From positions 1,937,001 to 2,001,000 of the forward strand of contig NC_015259.1 of NCBI RefSeq assembly GCF_000192745.1: a DNA stretch of 64,000 nt, read 5' to 3'. The translations under genes and the position numbers were made by a program. Each line of letters starts with the position of its first letter. Position 1 is the stretch's first letter. Shown here in pieces: positions 9,895 to 21,238 of the stretch. This DNA comes from Polymorphum gilvum SL003B-26A1 (GTDB lineage: Bacteria > Pseudomonadota > Alphaproteobacteria > Rhizobiales > Stappiaceae). A model generated the notes under the pieces. The model saw only the letters and a list, made by a program, of their open reading frames with translations. It was not told where the DNA came from and made no database searches.

Positions 9895-10643
9895 CGCGTT
9901 CCGCGATGCTCTCCGGCCGTCGCGTTCTGATCACCGGGGGCGGCACCGGCGTCGGCGCCGACCTCGTACGCGGCTTCGCGGACGCGGGCGCCGAGGTCGT
10001 CGCCGCCGGCCGTCGGACCGGACCGCTCGAGGCGGTCGCGGCGCGCCATGCCGGCGTACGCGCGCTGGCCGTCGACGTCACCGACGAGGCGAGCGTCGAG
10101 GCGCTGTTTGCCGCCGCAGGCCCGGTCGACATCGTCGTCGCCAACGCCGGCGCGGCCGACAGCGCACCGTTCGCGCGCACGACGCTCGAGCAGTGGAACG
10201 CCATGCTGTCGGTCAACCTGACCGGCGTGTTCCTGACCTTCCGTGCCGGCCTGCGCCAGATGACCGGCTGGGGCCGGCTGATCGCCGTCGCCTCGACCGC
10301 CGGGCTGAAGGGCTACGGCTATGTCGCGCCCTATGCGGCGGCCAAGCACGGCGTCGTCGGTCTGACCCGCTCGCTGGCACTGGAGGTGGCGCGCCGGGAC
10401 ATCACCGTCAACGCGCTCTGCCCGGGCTTTCTCGGCACGGAGATGACCCAGCGGTCGGTTGTCACCATCATGGACAAGACCGGCAAGAGCCCGGACGAGG
10501 CGATGGCGGCGCTGACGGCGACCAATCCTCAGGGACGGTTGATCCGGCCCGACGAGGTGACCGCGGCGGCCCTGTGGCTGTGCGGACCGGGATCGGAAGG
10601 CGTCAACGGCCAGGCCATTGCGATCGCGGGAGGCGAACTGTGA
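9891..10643 (+). CDS. Short-chain dehydrogenase/reductase (SDR)
   Basis: A 250-residue classical SDR with the NAD(P)-binding motif TGGGTGVG at residues 15-22, NAG at about 86, a serine in VASTAGLKG and the catalytic YAAAK. ATG 9891 overlaps the stop of the fused monooxygenase. In the aminobenzoyl-CoA pathway an oxidoreductase acting on the 5-oxo or derived 5-hydroxy group is needed before or after ring opening; this gene is the natural candidate, by context only. Homologues are often called 3-hydroxyacyl-CoA or 3-oxoacyl dehydrogenases, but sequence alone does not fix the substrate. Confidence 0.85.
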   Translation: MTRSAMLSGRRVLITGGGTGVGADLVRGFADAGAEVVAAGRRTGPLEAVAARHAGVRALAVDVTDEASVEALFAAAGPVDIVVANAGAADSAPFARTTLEQWNAMLSVNLTGVFLTFRAGLRQMTGWGRLIAVASTAGLKGYGYVAPYAAAKHGVVGLTRSLALEVARRDITVNALCPGFLGTEMTQRSVVTIMDKTGKSPDEAMAALTATNPQGRLIRPDEVTAAALWLCGPGSEGVNGQAIAIAGGEL

Positions 10644-11080
10644 CCGATCCCCTGTCCAAGCGCCGGCTGAAGATGTGGATCCGCCTGCTCGGCGTGACCC
10701 GTCATGCCGAGGCGCATCTGCGCGAGTTCCTGCGCGTCAACCACGACACCACGCTGCCGCGCTTCGACGTCATGGCGGCGCTCTACCGGCGTCGCGAGCC
10801 GCTGACCATGTCGGAACTGTCGCGCCTGCTGCTGGTCTCCAACGGCAACGCCACCACGGTCGTCGACCGGCTGGAAAGGGACGGGCTGGTGCGCCGGGTG
10901 CCGTCCGAGACCGACCGGCGCACGGTTCACGTGTCGCTGACCGACGAGGGCCTGCGCCAGTTTGAGGGTCTGGCGGTCGACCACGAGCGCGAGGTCAACG
11001 CGCTTTTCTCCGGCCTGTCCGAAGCCGATCTCGACGCGATCACGGACATCCTGAAACGGATGAGGAAGGAAGCCCCATGA
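10640..11080 (+). CDS. MarR family transcriptional regulator of the catabolic operon
   Basis: A 146-residue winged helix-turn-helix protein. GTG 10640 overlaps the SDR stop and is preceded by GGGAGG, which fixes the start; the first residues read [12 protein letters not shown]. The core has [55 protein letters not shown], the standard MarR recognition helix and wing (written here only to locate it: residues 40-95). MarR repressors of aromatic-acid genes commonly bind aryl-CoA esters, so 2-aminobenzoyl-CoA is a reasonable effector guess. The matched AT-rich sites at 7531-7557 and 19911-19936 are candidate operators. Being inside the operon it would be autoregulated. Confidence 0.92.
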   Translation: MTDPLSKRRLKMWIRLLGVTRHAEAHLREFLRVNHDTTLPRFDVMAALYRRREPLTMSELSRLLLVSNGNATTVVDRLERDGLVRRVPSETDRRTVHVSLTDEGLRQFEGLAVDHEREVNALFSGLSEADLDAITDILKRMRKEAP

Positions 11081-11889
11081 CCAAGCTCGCCGGCCTTGCG
11101 CCCGTGCATTTCCAGTGGCAGGTGCGCGAGCGCATCGCCGTCGTCCGGCTCGACCGGCCGGAGCGCAAGAACCCCCTGACCTTTGACAGCTACGCGGAGC
11201 TGCGCGACACCTTCCGCGCGCTCGCCTATGCCGACGACGTCGACGTCGTCGTGTTCGCGTCCAACGGCGGCAATTTCTGTTCCGGCGGCGACGTGCACGA
11301 CATCATCGGGCCGCTGGTCGGCATGGACATGAAGGGGCTGCTCGCCTTCACGCGCATGACCGGCGACCTGGTCAAGGCCATGATCGGCTGCGGCAAGCCG
11401 ATCGTTGCCGCCGTCGACGGCGTCTGCGTCGGCGCCGGCGCGATCATCGCCATGGCCAGCGACCTGCGCCTGGCGACGCCCGAGGCCAGGACCGCGTTCC
11501 TGTTTACCCGCGTCGGGCTCGCCGGCTGCGACATGGGCGCCTGCGCCATGCTGCCCAGGATCATCGGCCAGGGGCGGGCGGCCGAGTTGCTCTACACCGG
11601 GCGGGCCATGAGCGCCGAAGAGGGCGCGGCCTGGGGCTTCTTCAACGCTTTGCATCCGGCCGACGTGCTCGAGGACGAGGCGTTGAAGCTCGCCGCGCGG
11701 CTCGCCGCCGGGCCGACCTTCGCCCACGGCATCACCAAGACCCAGCTGAACCAGGAATGGAACATGGGCCTCGAGCAGGCGATCGAGGCGGAGGCGCAGG
11801 CGCAGGCGATCTGCATGCAGACCGAGGACTTCGCGCGCGCCTACCGCGCCTTCGTCGCGAAGGAAAAGCCGGTGTTCGAGGGCAACTGA
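11077..11889 (+). CDS. Enoyl-CoA hydratase/isomerase family protein, possible ring-opening hydrolase
   Basis: A 270-residue crotonase-fold enzyme, ATG overlapping the MarR stop. The oxyanion-hole segments are FCSGGDVHD (67-75) and [17 protein letters not shown] (115-131). In true hydratases two Glu residues act on the double bond; here the first place (after the phenylalanine of FTRVGLAG) is Arg145, while the second, Glu170 in RAAELL, is kept, and an Asp152 occurs in CDMGAC. Loss of the first Glu with an Asp a few residues later recalls MenB and the BadI ring-opening hydrolase rather than a plain hydratase. In this operon the substrate would be a 2-oxocyclohexane-type carboxyl-CoA. The crotonase assignment is certain; the hydrolase role is inference. 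Confidence 0.85.
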   Translation: MTKLAGLAPVHFQWQVRERIAVVRLDRPERKNPLTFDSYAELRDTFRALAYADDVDVVVFASNGGNFCSGGDVHDIIGPLVGMDMKGLLAFTRMTGDLVKAMIGCGKPIVAAVDGVCVGAGAIIAMASDLRLATPEARTAFLFTRVGLAGCDMGACAMLPRIIGQGRAAELLYTGRAMSAEEGAAWGFFNALHPADVLEDEALKLAARLAAGPTFAHGITKTQLNQEWNMGLEQAIEAEAQAQAICMQTEDFARAYRAFVAKEKPVFEGN

Positions 11890-11890
11890 C

Positions 11891-13054
11891 ATGGCCGACC
11901 GCTCGTTCCTCGCCTGGCCGTTCTTCGACGACCGCCACCGCGCCCTTGCCGCGGAACTCGACGCCTGGTGCGCGGCCAACCTGCCGGTCGACCACACCGA
12001 CACCGATGCGGCCTGTCGCGATCTCGTCGCGCGCCTCGGCGCGGCCGGCTTCCTGCGCCATTCGGGGGCGGAGGAGGGCGAGCGGCTCGACGTGCGCAGC
12101 CTGTGCCTGATCCGCGAGACGCTGGCGCGTCACGACGGGCTCGCCGACTTCGCCTTCGCCATGCAGGGGCTCGGCATGGGCGCGGTCAGCCTGTTCGGCA
12201 CGCCGGAGCAGCGCGCCTGGCTGGCGCGCACCCGCACCGGCAGGGCGATCTCCGGCTTCGCGCTGACCGAACCGGGCTCCGGTTCCGACGTCGCCAACAT
12301 CGCGACGCAGGCGCGCCCGCGCACCGGCGGCGGCTGGGTGCTCTCCGGCGACAAGACCTACATCTCCAACGGCGGCATCGCCGACGTCTATGTCGTGTTC
12401 GCCCGCACCGGCGAGGCGCCCGGCGCCCGCGGCCTGTCGGCCTTCTTGCTGCCGGCCGACGCGCCGGGTCTCGCGGTCGTCGAGCGCATCGAGGTGATCG
12501 CGCCGCATCCGCTGGCGCATCTGCGCTTCGACGACATCGTGCTGTCCGACGGCGCGCTGATCGGCCGACACGGCGAGGGATTCAGGATCGCCATGTCGGT
12601 GCTCGACGTGTTCCGCGCCACCGTCGGCGCGGCGGCGCTCGGCTTCGCGCGCCGGGCGCTCGACGAGGCGCTGGCGCGGGTCGAAAGCCGCCGGCTGTTC
12701 GGCGCGCCTCTGTCCGACCTGCAGATGGTGCAGGGCCACATCGCCGACATGGCGCTCGCCGTCGATGCCTCGGCGCTGCTCGTCTACCGCGCCGCCTGGA
12801 CCAAGGACATGGGCGCCGAACGGGTCAGCCGCGAGGCGGCGATGGCCAAGCTCCACGCCACCGAGGCGGCGCAGACGGTGATCGACACCGCGCTGCAGCT
12901 GCACGGCGGCGACGGCGTGCGCAAGGGCTTCGCCGTCGAGAGCCTGTACCGCGAGATCCGCGCGCTGCGCATCTACGAGGGCGCCAGCGACGTGCAGAAG
13001 ATCGTCATCGCCCGGGCGACGATCGCCGGGGGCAAGCAGGGAGCGGGCGCATGA
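11891..13054 (+). CDS. Acyl-CoA dehydrogenase
   Basis: A 387-residue FAD acyl-CoA dehydrogenase. Recognisable signatures are [20 protein letters not shown] (flavin and acyl-CoA contact region, near residues 120-139), [13 protein letters not shown], and [11 protein letters not shown] followed by [11 protein letters not shown], where the Glu is at the position of the catalytic base in many family members. It begins one base after the crotonase stop and overlaps RidA by ATGA, so it is an internal operon member. It probably oxidises a cyclic or ring-opened CoA ester in aminobenzoyl-CoA breakdown; the exact substrate is unknown. Confidence 0.9.
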   Translation: MADRSFLAWPFFDDRHRALAAELDAWCAANLPVDHTDTDAACRDLVARLGAAGFLRHSGAEEGERLDVRSLCLIRETLARHDGLADFAFAMQGLGMGAVSLFGTPEQRAWLARTRTGRAISGFALTEPGSGSDVANIATQARPRTGGGWVLSGDKTYISNGGIADVYVVFARTGEAPGARGLSAFLLPADAPGLAVVERIEVIAPHPLAHLRFDDIVLSDGALIGRHGEGFRIAMSVLDVFRATVGAAALGFARRALDEALARVESRRLFGAPLSDLQMVQGHIADMALAVDASALLVYRAAWTKDMGAERVSREAAMAKLHATEAAQTVIDTALQLHGGDGVRKGFAVESLYREIRALRIYEGASDVQKIVIARATIAGGKQGAGA

Positions 13055-13467
13055 GCGGATCGCCGCACGAATTCCTCCATCCGAAATCCTGGAAGCCGGC
13101 GCGCGGCTATTCCAACGGCGTCGCCGCGCGCGGGCGCCTCTTGTTTCTCGGCGGGCTGATCGGCTGGAACGGCGAGCAGGAATTCGAGACCGACGACTTC
13201 GTCGGCCAGGTCGCCCAGACGCTCCGCAACATCGTCGCCGTGCTGGAGGAGGGCGGCGCGCGGCCGGAGCATCTGGTGCGCATGACCTGGTACGTCACCG
13301 ACAAGCAGGCCTATCTCGACAACCTCGCCGGGCTCGGCGCCGCCTACCGCGACATCCTGGGCAAGCACTATCCGGCCATGGCCCTGGTCCAGGTCGCGGC
13401 GCTGGTGGAGGACCGGGCGCTGGTCGAGATCGAGGCGACCGCCGTGGTTCCGGACACGGAAGACTGA
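13051..13467 (+). CDS. RidA family enamine/imine deaminase-like protein
   Basis: A 138-residue RidA/YjgF/RutC-fold protein, ATG overlapping the preceding stop. RidA proteins hydrolyse enamines or imines to carbonyls and ammonia, and 2-aminomuconate deaminases belong to the same superfamily. The fused monooxygenase of this operon should make an enamine (2-amino-5-oxocyclohex-1-enecarbonyl-CoA), so a dedicated RidA is chemically sensible as the ammonia-releasing step. Visible family marks are [43 protein letters not shown] (residues about 57-85) and a C-terminal [12 protein letters not shown]. It lacks the classical RidA Arg-Cys ending (e.g. IEIEAIA with RVPR-type neighbours), so its precise subgroup is uncertain. 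Confidence 0.85.
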   Translation: MSGSPHEFLHPKSWKPARGYSNGVAARGRLLFLGGLIGWNGEQEFETDDFVGQVAQTLRNIVAVLEEGGARPEHLVRMTWYVTDKQAYLDNLAGLGAAYRDILGKHYPAMALVQVAALVEDRALVEIEATAVVPDTED

Positions 13468-13531
13468 CAACCGGCAGCCGGCGACGGGGGGCACATCCCG
13501 CGACCGGCCGCCGTCGCATCCAGGGGAACAG

Positions 13532-15169
13532 ATGATGATCACACTGCCGCCGCTCGGGCCGAGCGCCCATGTCGACACCTTCACGCGTGACAACCTGCCG
13601 CCGTTCGCGCAGTGGCCGGCGATGCCGCTCGACGGCTTCGACTATCCCGACCATCTCAACGCCGCGGTCGAACTGACCGACCGCATGGTCGAGAAGGGTT
13701 TCGGCGACCATGTGGCGCTGATCGGCAACGGCCGCCAGCGGACCTACAAGGAACTGTCGGACTGGACCAACCGCATCGCCCACGCCCTGGTCGAGGACTA
13801 CGGCGTCAAGCCGGGCGAGCGCGTGCTGATTCGTTCCGCCAACAATCCGGCCATGGTCGCCTGCTGGCTGGCGGCGACCAAGGCCGGCGCCGTGGTGGTC
13901 AACACCATGCCGATGCTGCGCGCCGGCGAACTGTCCAAGATCGTCGACAAGGCCGAGATCGGCCTTGCCCTGTGCGACACGCGGCTGATGGACGAATTGG
14001 TCGCCTGCGCCAAGGGCTCGGCGTTCCTGAAGAAGGTGATCGGGTTCGACGGCACCGCCAATCACGACGCCGAACTCGACCGCATAGCGCTCGGCAAGCC
14101 GGTGCGCTTCGAGGCGGTCAGGACCGGGCGCGACGACGTCGCGCTGCTCGGCTTCACCAGCGGCACCACCGGCGTGCCCAAGGCGACGATGCATTTCCAC
14201 CGCGACATCCTGATCATCGCCGACGGCTATGCCAGGGAAGTGCTCGGGGTGACTCCCGACGACGTCTTCGTCGGCTCGCCGCCGCTCGCCTTCACCTTCG
14301 GCCTCGGCGGGCTCGCGGTGTTCCCGCTGCGCTTCGGCGCCGCCGCAGCGCTGCTGGAAAATGCCACGCCGCCCAATCTGATCGAGATCATCCAGAAGTA
14401 CCGCGCCACCATCTGCTTCACCGCACCAACCGCCTACCGGGTCATGCTGAAGGCGATGGACGAGGGCGCGGACCTGTCCAGCCTGCGCGCCGCCGTTTCG
14501 GCCGGCGAGACCCTTCCGGCGCCCGTCTACGAGGAGTGGATGGCCAGGACCGGCAAGCCGATGCTCGACGGCATCGGCGCCACGGAAATGCTGCACATCT
14601 TCATCACCAGCCGCTTCGGCGACAGCCAGCCCGCCTGCACGGGCCGACCGGTAGCCGGCTACGAGGCGCGCATCGTCGGCGACGATGGCGCCGAACTGCC
14701 GCGCGGCGAGGTCGGCCGGCTGGCCGTGCGCGGGCCGACCGGCTGCCGCTATCTCGCCGACGAACGGCAAGCGAACTACGTCCAGAATGGCTGGAACATC
14801 ACCGGCGACGCCTTCTGGCAGGACGAGGCGGGCTATTTCCATTTCGCCGCGCGCAACGACGACATGATCGTCTCGGCCGGCTACAACATCGCCGGACCGG
14901 ATGTGGAGGCCGCGCTGCTCGCCCATTCCGACGTGCTCGAATGCGCGGTGATCGGCGCGCCGGATGCCGACCGCGGCCAGATCGTCGAGGCGCATGTTGT
15001 GCTGGCGGCAGGCGTCGCGCCCGACGAGGCGACGGTCAGGCGGCTGCAGGACCACGTCAAGGCGGTGATCGCGCCCTACAAGTACCCGCGCCGGGTCGTC
15101 TTCACCGACGCCCTGCCGAAGACCCAGACCGGCAAGATCCAGCGGTTCCGCCTACGCGAGGAGGCGTAA
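13532..15169 (+). CDS. 2-Aminobenzoate-CoA ligase / benzoate-CoA ligase family
   Basis: A 545-residue AMP-forming acyl-CoA synthetase. The ATP-binding P-loop reads FTSGTTGVPKATMHFHRD (near 208-225), followed by the late TGDAFWQDEAGYFHFAARNDD hinge (about 425) and the catalytic lysine in PKTQTGKIQRF at the C terminus. N-terminal residues (DNLPPFAQWP) and the family length fit benzoate/2-aminobenzoate-CoA ligases. It would activate anthranilate to 2-aminobenzoyl-CoA for the fused monooxygenase. AGGGGAA before ATG 13532 is the ribosome-binding site. It lies 64 bp after RidA and closes the operon; it converges with the LysR gene 5 bp later. Specificity for anthranilate rather than benzoate rests on the neighbours. 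Confidence 0.85.
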   Translation: MMITLPPLGPSAHVDTFTRDNLPPFAQWPAMPLDGFDYPDHLNAAVELTDRMVEKGFGDHVALIGNGRQRTYKELSDWTNRIAHALVEDYGVKPGERVLIRSANNPAMVACWLAATKAGAVVVNTMPMLRAGELSKIVDKAEIGLALCDTRLMDELVACAKGSAFLKKVIGFDGTANHDAELDRIALGKPVRFEAVRTGRDDVALLGFTSGTTGVPKATMHFHRDILIIADGYAREVLGVTPDDVFVGSPPLAFTFGLGGLAVFPLRFGAAAALLENATPPNLIEIIQKYRATICFTAPTAYRVMLKAMDEGADLSSLRAAVSAGETLPAPVYEEWMARTGKPMLDGIGATEMLHIFITSRFGDSQPACTGRPVAGYEARIVGDDGAELPRGEVGRLAVRGPTGCRYLADERQANYVQNGWNITGDAFWQDEAGYFHFAARNDDMIVSAGYNIAGPDVEAALLAHSDVLECAVIGAPDADRGQIVEAHVVLAAGVAPDEATVRRLQDHVKAVIAPYKYPRRVVFTDALPKTQTGKIQRFRLREEA

Positions 15170-15174
15170 AGCCC

Positions 15175-16071
15175 TCAGTCGGCCGCCGGCGACAGGCGCG
15201 GCAGCGTCCTGGCCAGATACTCGGCGAAGGCGGCTGCAGCCGGGCCGGGCGGGCGGTCGCGGGCCTGCAGCAGCATGATCTCGCGGCTGATCGACGGCTC
15301 GCGCAAGGGGGCTGCACGCACCGCCATGCCGCGCATGGCCGCCCGCGCATAGCCGGGCAGCACGGCGACGCCGAACCCGGCCTCGACCAGGGCCAGCGCG
15401 GTGGCGATCTGATTGACCTCGTGGGTCGGGCGCAGCGCGAGGCCGGCCGTCTCGAAACCGAGTTCGGTGACCAGGCGCAGGCTGCTTGCCCGCGTCAGCG
15501 TGATCACCGGCCGATGCTCGAGGTCCCGCCAGGTCCGCGCCGGCGCCTCGTCGCAACCACAGAACAGCATCATCTCGTCGCGCAGGATCGGCCTGAGCTC
15601 CAGATCGGGCTCGCCGGGCTGGAAGGTGCCGATGCCAAGGTCGGCCTGTCCGGAGCGCACCCGCGCGACGATTTCCTCGGTGCCGACGTCGGCCAGCGCG
15701 CAGGTCAGCTCCGCATGGGCCGCGAGAAAGCCGGCGAGCGCCTGCGGCAGCACGGTCGCGGCGAGCAGGGGCGGGGCGGCGACGCGCAGGTGGCCGCGGC
15801 GCAGGCGGGCGAGATCGCGCGCATGCAGGAAGGCGTTGTCGAGTTCCTCCAGCCCCTTGGCGACGCGTTCCTGCAACAGCCGGCCAGCTTCGGTCAGGTC
15901 GACCCGCCGGGTGGTGCGGTCGAACAGGCGCAGCGCCAGCGCGGCTTCCAGGTCGCGCACGGCCTGCGATAGGGCCGGCTGGGTCGAGCCGATCCGCTCG
16001 GCGGCACGCGAGAAGCTGCCGTGTTCGGCGACGGCGAGAAAGGCTTCGATCTGGCGCAGGCTTGGACGCAT
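15175..16071 (-). CDS. LysR family transcriptional regulator
   Basis: A 298-residue LysR-type regulator with its helix-turn-helix at residues 5-65 (LRQIEAFLAVAEHGSFSRAA, then TQPALSQAVRDLE) and an inducer-binding domain from about 90. It is divergent from the molybdenum hydroxylase operon at 16152, the classical arrangement in which a LysR protein controls both itself and the divergent genes. Its start codon lies inside an 11-bp inverted repeat (16069-16112), a candidate autoregulatory site. The inducer is not predictable but is likely the substrate or product of the divergent operon. Confidence 0.9.
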   Translation of the reverse strand: MRPSLRQIEAFLAVAEHGSFSRAAERIGSTQPALSQAVRDLEAALALRLFDRTTRRVDLTEAGRLLQERVAKGLEELDNAFLHARDLARLRRGHLRVAAPPLLAATVLPQALAGFLAAHAELTCALADVGTEEIVARVRSGQADLGIGTFQPGEPDLELRPILRDEMMLFCGCDEAPARTWRDLEHRPVITLTRASSLRLVTELGFETAGLALRPTHEVNQIATALALVEAGFGVAVLPGYARAAMRGMAVRAAPLREPSISREIMLLQARDRPPGPAAAAFAEYLARTLPRLSPAAD

Positions 16072-16112
16072 GATTTATCCCTATTTCTTATCAATAAATA
16101 AGATAAATCATG
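16069..16112. promoter_or_regulatory. Inverted repeat in the LysR/molybdenum hydroxylase intergenic region
   Basis: Perfect 11-bp arms CATGATTTATC (16069-16079) and GATAAATCATG (16102-16112), with a nested CTTAT (16087-16091) / ATAAG (16098-16102) pair, all in an AT-rich 80-bp region. The left arm covers the LysR start codon. LysR proteins bind partly symmetric T-N11-A sites, and several TTATC half-sites here could serve. The divergent promoters must lie in this region. Confidence 0.6.
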
Positions 16113-16151
16113 ATTGTTGTATAGGTTTGCCGGTGTTTAACTCGTTCCCGA

Positions 16152-18388
16152 ATGGGGGACGCCGTGGACGCGATGTGGCACACCAAGGCATGGATCGGAC
16201 GGGAGATGCCCCGGCGCGAGGATCTGCGCCTTGTCACCGGCCAGGGTCGCTACGTCGACGATCTGGCGCCCGACGGCTGCCTGACCCTGGACATCCTGCG
16301 CAATCCGTTTGCCGCGGGCCGCATCGTGGACCTCGACGTTGAGGCCACGCGCGCTGCACCGGGCGTGCGTCTGGTGCTGACCGCCACGGATCTCGCCGGC
16401 CTCGGCGCCTCCGCTATCAACCCGCTGCTGCCGGGCGGCGAGGCGGTGCCGATGCAGGTGCTGGCCGATGGCGTCGTCCGCGCCCTCGGCCAGGGCGTCG
16501 TTGCCGTCGTCGCCGACAGCCGCGAGGCGGCGCGCGACGCGCTCGAACTCGTTTCGCTCGATGTCGAGGAGGTGCCGGCCGCGACGCGGACGGTGCTTCG
16601 CCACCGCTGGGGCGCCCCGGTCGCCGCTTCGGGGAACTCTGCCCCGGCGGCCTGCGGGCGGGCCGTCTCGGTGCGCGTCGAGCACGCCCTGGTCGCGCCT
16701 TTCGCGCTGGAGCCGCGTGCCGCCCTGGCCGTGCCCGACAGCGACCGGCTGACGGTGTGGCTGTCGACCCAGACGCCGCAGCGGTGCCGCGACGATCTAG
16801 CCGCCATGCTCGGCCTTGAGCGCGACCGCATCCGCGTCGTCGCCCCCGACGTCGGCGGCGCCTTCGGCGGCAAGGCGTCGCTCATGCCCGAGGACGTGCT
16901 GGTCGCCTGCGCCGCCCTGCGCCTCGGCCGGCCGGTCAAGTGGTGCGCGACGCGGTCCGAGGAGATGCAGGCCGCCACCCAGGGCCGCGGCGCGGTCACC
17001 TCGGCGACGCTCCAAGTCGACGCCGAGGGACGGGCGTGCGCGCTTAAGGCCGATCTCGACTATCCGCTCGGCCACTGGATGCCCTATTCGGCGCTGGCGC
17101 CGGGCCGCAATGCCGGCCGCATCCTGCCCGGCCCCTACGATATTGCCGCCGTCGACGTGGCGCTCCAGGCGCACCTGAGCGCGGGGCCGGCGGTCAACAT
17201 CTATCGCGGCGCCGGCCGGCCCGAGGCCACGATGCTGATGGAACGGCTGATGGACCGTGCGGCGCAGGCGCTCGGGCTCGATCCGCTGGAGATGCGCCGG
17301 CGCAACGTCACGCCGGCGTCCGTGCTGCCGCGCATGACGCCGACCGGCGAGCGGCTGTGCTCGGGCGACTTCGCGGCCCTGCTCGACCGGCTTGCGGCGG
17401 AAACCGGCTACCAGGAAAAGCGCGTTACGCAGGCGCGCCGGCGCGCGGCAGGCGAGATCGTCGGTCTCGGCCTCGGCCTCTACATCGAACCCTGCGGCCA
17501 GGGATGGGAAACGGCCGAGGTCCGGCTGATGGGCGACGGCACGATCGTCGCCGCGACCGGAGCGAGCGCCCAGGGGCAGGGGCGGGAGACCGCCTTCGCC
17601 CAGATCGTCGCCGATACGCTCGGCATCGAGCCGCAGGCGGTGCGCGTCGTCGCCGGCGACACTGATGCGGTGCCGGAGGGGATCGGCGCGCTGGCCAGCC
17701 GGTCGACCGCGATCGGCGGCTCGGCCATGCTGCTCGCGTGCCGGACGCTGGTGACCCGGGCCGTTCGAAAGGCGGCCGCGCTGCTCGGCTGCCGCGAGGA
17801 TGCGCTCGATGTCGGACCCGGCGGGCTGATCGCGCCCGGCGGGACGCTGCTCGTCTGGCGCGAGCTCGCCGCGCGGCTCGGCGCGCCCGACGCCGTCGTG
17901 CTGTCGGCGAGCGAACGCTACGAGGCGCCTGGCGAGGCCTGGGCGTCGGGTGCCGTGCTCGCCGAGGTCGCCATCGAGGCGGACACCGGCACGATTGCGG
18001 TCGAGGCCATCACCTGGGTCGACGACGCCGGCACGATGGTCAATCCGCTGCTCGCCGAGGGCCAGCTCATCGGCGGCCTCGCCCAGGGCCTCGGCGCGGC
18101 GCTGATGGAGCGGGTGGTCTACCGCGACGGCCAACTGCTCACAGGCTCGCTGATGGACTATGCCCTGCCGCGCGCCGCCGACATGCCACCGGTGCGGATC
18201 GTAAGTCAGCCGACGCCTTCGCCGGCCAACGCGCTCGGCGTCAAGGGCGTCGGCGAGGCCGGCTGCATCGGCGTGCCGGCCGCGCTGCTGAACGCCGTCC
18301 AGGATGCGCTGCTGCCGTTCGGCGCCCCCGATCTCTCGCTGCCGCTGACCTCTGAAAAGGTCTGGCGGATCATCACAGGACTTGAGCC

Positions 18389-18392
<4 letters not shown>
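16152..18392 (+). CDS. Xanthine dehydrogenase family protein, molybdopterin-binding subunit
   Basis: A 746-residue large subunit of a molybdenum hydroxylase (xanthine oxidase family), which inserts water-derived oxygen into N-heterocycles or aldehydes. Marks are REDLRLVTGQGRYVDDL (residues 22-38), VGGAFGGKASLMPEDVL near 235, IYRGAGRPEATMLMERLMD near 350, GASAQGQGRETAFAQI near 475 and GVGEAGCIGVPAALLNA near 700, where the Glu is the catalytic base of the family. No FAD or 2Fe-2S subunit is adjacent, so partners must be elsewhere. Starts at 16152 (ATG), 16164 (GTG, best placed after GGGGGA) and 16173 (ATG) are in frame; only up to seven residues differ. The downstream DapA-like gene overlaps by ATGA. 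Substrate unknown; an N-heterocycle is likely from context. Confidence 0.85.
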
Positions 18393-19910
<1,518 letters not shown>

Positions 19911-19913
<3 letters not shown>

Positions 19914-19936
19914 ATATTTTAGACTTGAAATATCTG
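19911..19936 (+). promoter_or_regulatory. Second probable MarR operator, before the ABC importer operon
   Basis: AT-rich TTTTAGACTTGAAATA at 19917-19932, 15 of 16 identical to 7538-7553. It begins in the dioxygenase stop codon and ends about 65 bp before the importer's first gene, at a distance like that of the first copy from its gene. It implies a separate promoter for the transporter operon under the same regulator. Confidence 0.62.
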
Positions 19937-20000
19937 CGCGGAGGCGACAAGCTGGCCGCAATCAAGAATGCCGAACGGCGTTGATAGAGAGGGGAACAGG

Positions 20001-21167
20001 ATGATGATGAAGACGCTTATGACCGCCGCCAGCCTCGTTGCGATGATGACGGGCGCCGCGCTGGCCCAGGATCCGCTGAAGATCGGCATGATCACGACGC
20101 TGTCGGGTCCGGCCGGCTATCTCGGCCAGGACATCCGCGACGGCATGCTGCTGGCGATCGAGATGGAAGGCGGCAAGCTCGGCGGCGTGCCGGTCGAGCT
20201 GGTCGTCGAGGACGACGGCCTGAAGCCGGGCAACGGCCGGCAGATCGCCGAAAAGTTCATGAACGACGACGGCATGAAGCTCCTGACCGGCATCGTGTTC
20301 TCCAACGTTGCCGGCGCCACCGTGCCCGACATCGTCGACAACGGCGCGATCTACATCAGCCCGAACGCCGGCCCGTCGAACCTCGCCGGCTCCGAGTGCC
20401 ATCCGAACTACTTCGTCGTCAGCTGGCAGAACGACGCCCTGCACGAGGCTGCCGGCGCCGCCGCCAAGCAGCTCGGCTTCAAGAACGCCTTCGTGCTGGC
20501 GCCCAACTACCAGGCCGGCAAGGACGCCATCACCGGCTTCAAGCGCACCTTCGGCGGCGAGATCGCCGGCGAGATCTACACCCAGCTCGACCAGACCGAC
20601 TTCGCCTCGGAAATGGCCCAGATCCGCGCCGCCAATCCGGAGGTGGTGTTCCAGTTCCATCCCGGCGGCCTCGGCATTGCCTTCCTCAAGCAATACGCCC
20701 AAGCCGGCCTGATCGGCCAGATCCCGATGGTGCTGTCCGAGCCGTCGACCGACGCGGTCGTGCTCGGCGCGGTCGGCGAGGCGGCGATCGGCATCCACGC
20801 CACCGCCCACTGGAACCGCGACTTCGACAACGCCGCCAATGCGGAATTCGTCAAGGCGTGGGACGAGAAATACGGCCGGCCGATTACCTACTACGGCTCG
20901 CAGGGCTACGACACCGCCAGGCTGATCGCCTCGGCGCTGGCCAAAACCGGCGGCCTCGACGACATCGACGCGTTCCGCGAGGCGGTGCGCGCGGCCGATT
21001 TCGAGAGCGTGCGCGGCGACTTCAAGTTCGGCCCGAACCAGCACCCGGTGCACGACTGGTACCTGCTCGACATCGTCGCCGGGCCGGACGGCAAGCCGAT
21101 GGCCGTAACCAAGGAAAAGCTGCTGGACGACTACGGCGACGCCTACGCCGACCAGTGCAAGATGTAA
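20001..21167 (+). CDS. Branched-chain amino acid-type ABC transporter, substrate-binding protein
   Basis: Periplasmic binding protein of 388 residues (LivJ/type I fold). A signal peptide is clear: MMMKTL, hydrophobic run, cleavage at ALA-QDP near residue 24. The mature start DPLKIGMITTLSGPAGYLGQ is typical of the family. GAGGGGAACAGG precedes ATG 20001; an in-frame ATG at 19968 lacks such a site. Members in aromatic gene clusters bind benzoate-like or heterocyclic acids rather than leucine, and this one sits in a catabolic island behind a putative MarR operator, so an aromatic ligand is likely. A GC-rich stem-loop follows before the permease genes. Confidence 0.9.
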   Translation: MMMKTLMTAASLVAMMTGAALAQDPLKIGMITTLSGPAGYLGQDIRDGMLLAIEMEGGKLGGVPVELVVEDDGLKPGNGRQIAEKFMNDDGMKLLTGIVFSNVAGATVPDIVDNGAIYISPNAGPSNLAGSECHPNYFVVSWQNDALHEAAGAAAKQLGFKNAFVLAPNYQAGKDAITGFKRTFGGEIAGEIYTQLDQTDFASEMAQIRAANPEVVFQFHPGGLGIAFLKQYAQAGLIGQIPMVLSEPSTDAVVLGAVGEAAIGIHATAHWNRDFDNAANAEFVKAWDEKYGRPITYYGSQGYDTARLIASALAKTGGLDDIDAFREAVRAADFESVRGDFKFGPNQHPVHDWYLLDIVAGPDGKPMAVTKEKLLDDYGDAYADQCKM

Positions 21168-21180
21168 TCTCCGCACGCAG

Positions 21181-21204
21181 GGCCGGGGGTCAGCGCCCCC
21201 GGCC
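21181..21204 (+). other. Intercistronic stem-loop after the substrate-binding gene
   Basis: GGCCGGGGG (21181-21189) and CCCCCGGCC (21196-21204) with a 6-base loop and no T tract. It probably protects the upstream message from 3' exonucleases so that more binding protein than permease is made, as known for malE-malF type operons. Confidence 0.7.
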
Positions 21205-21238
21205 GCACCATGTCTGACACGGTTTATCGGGCGGGCGG

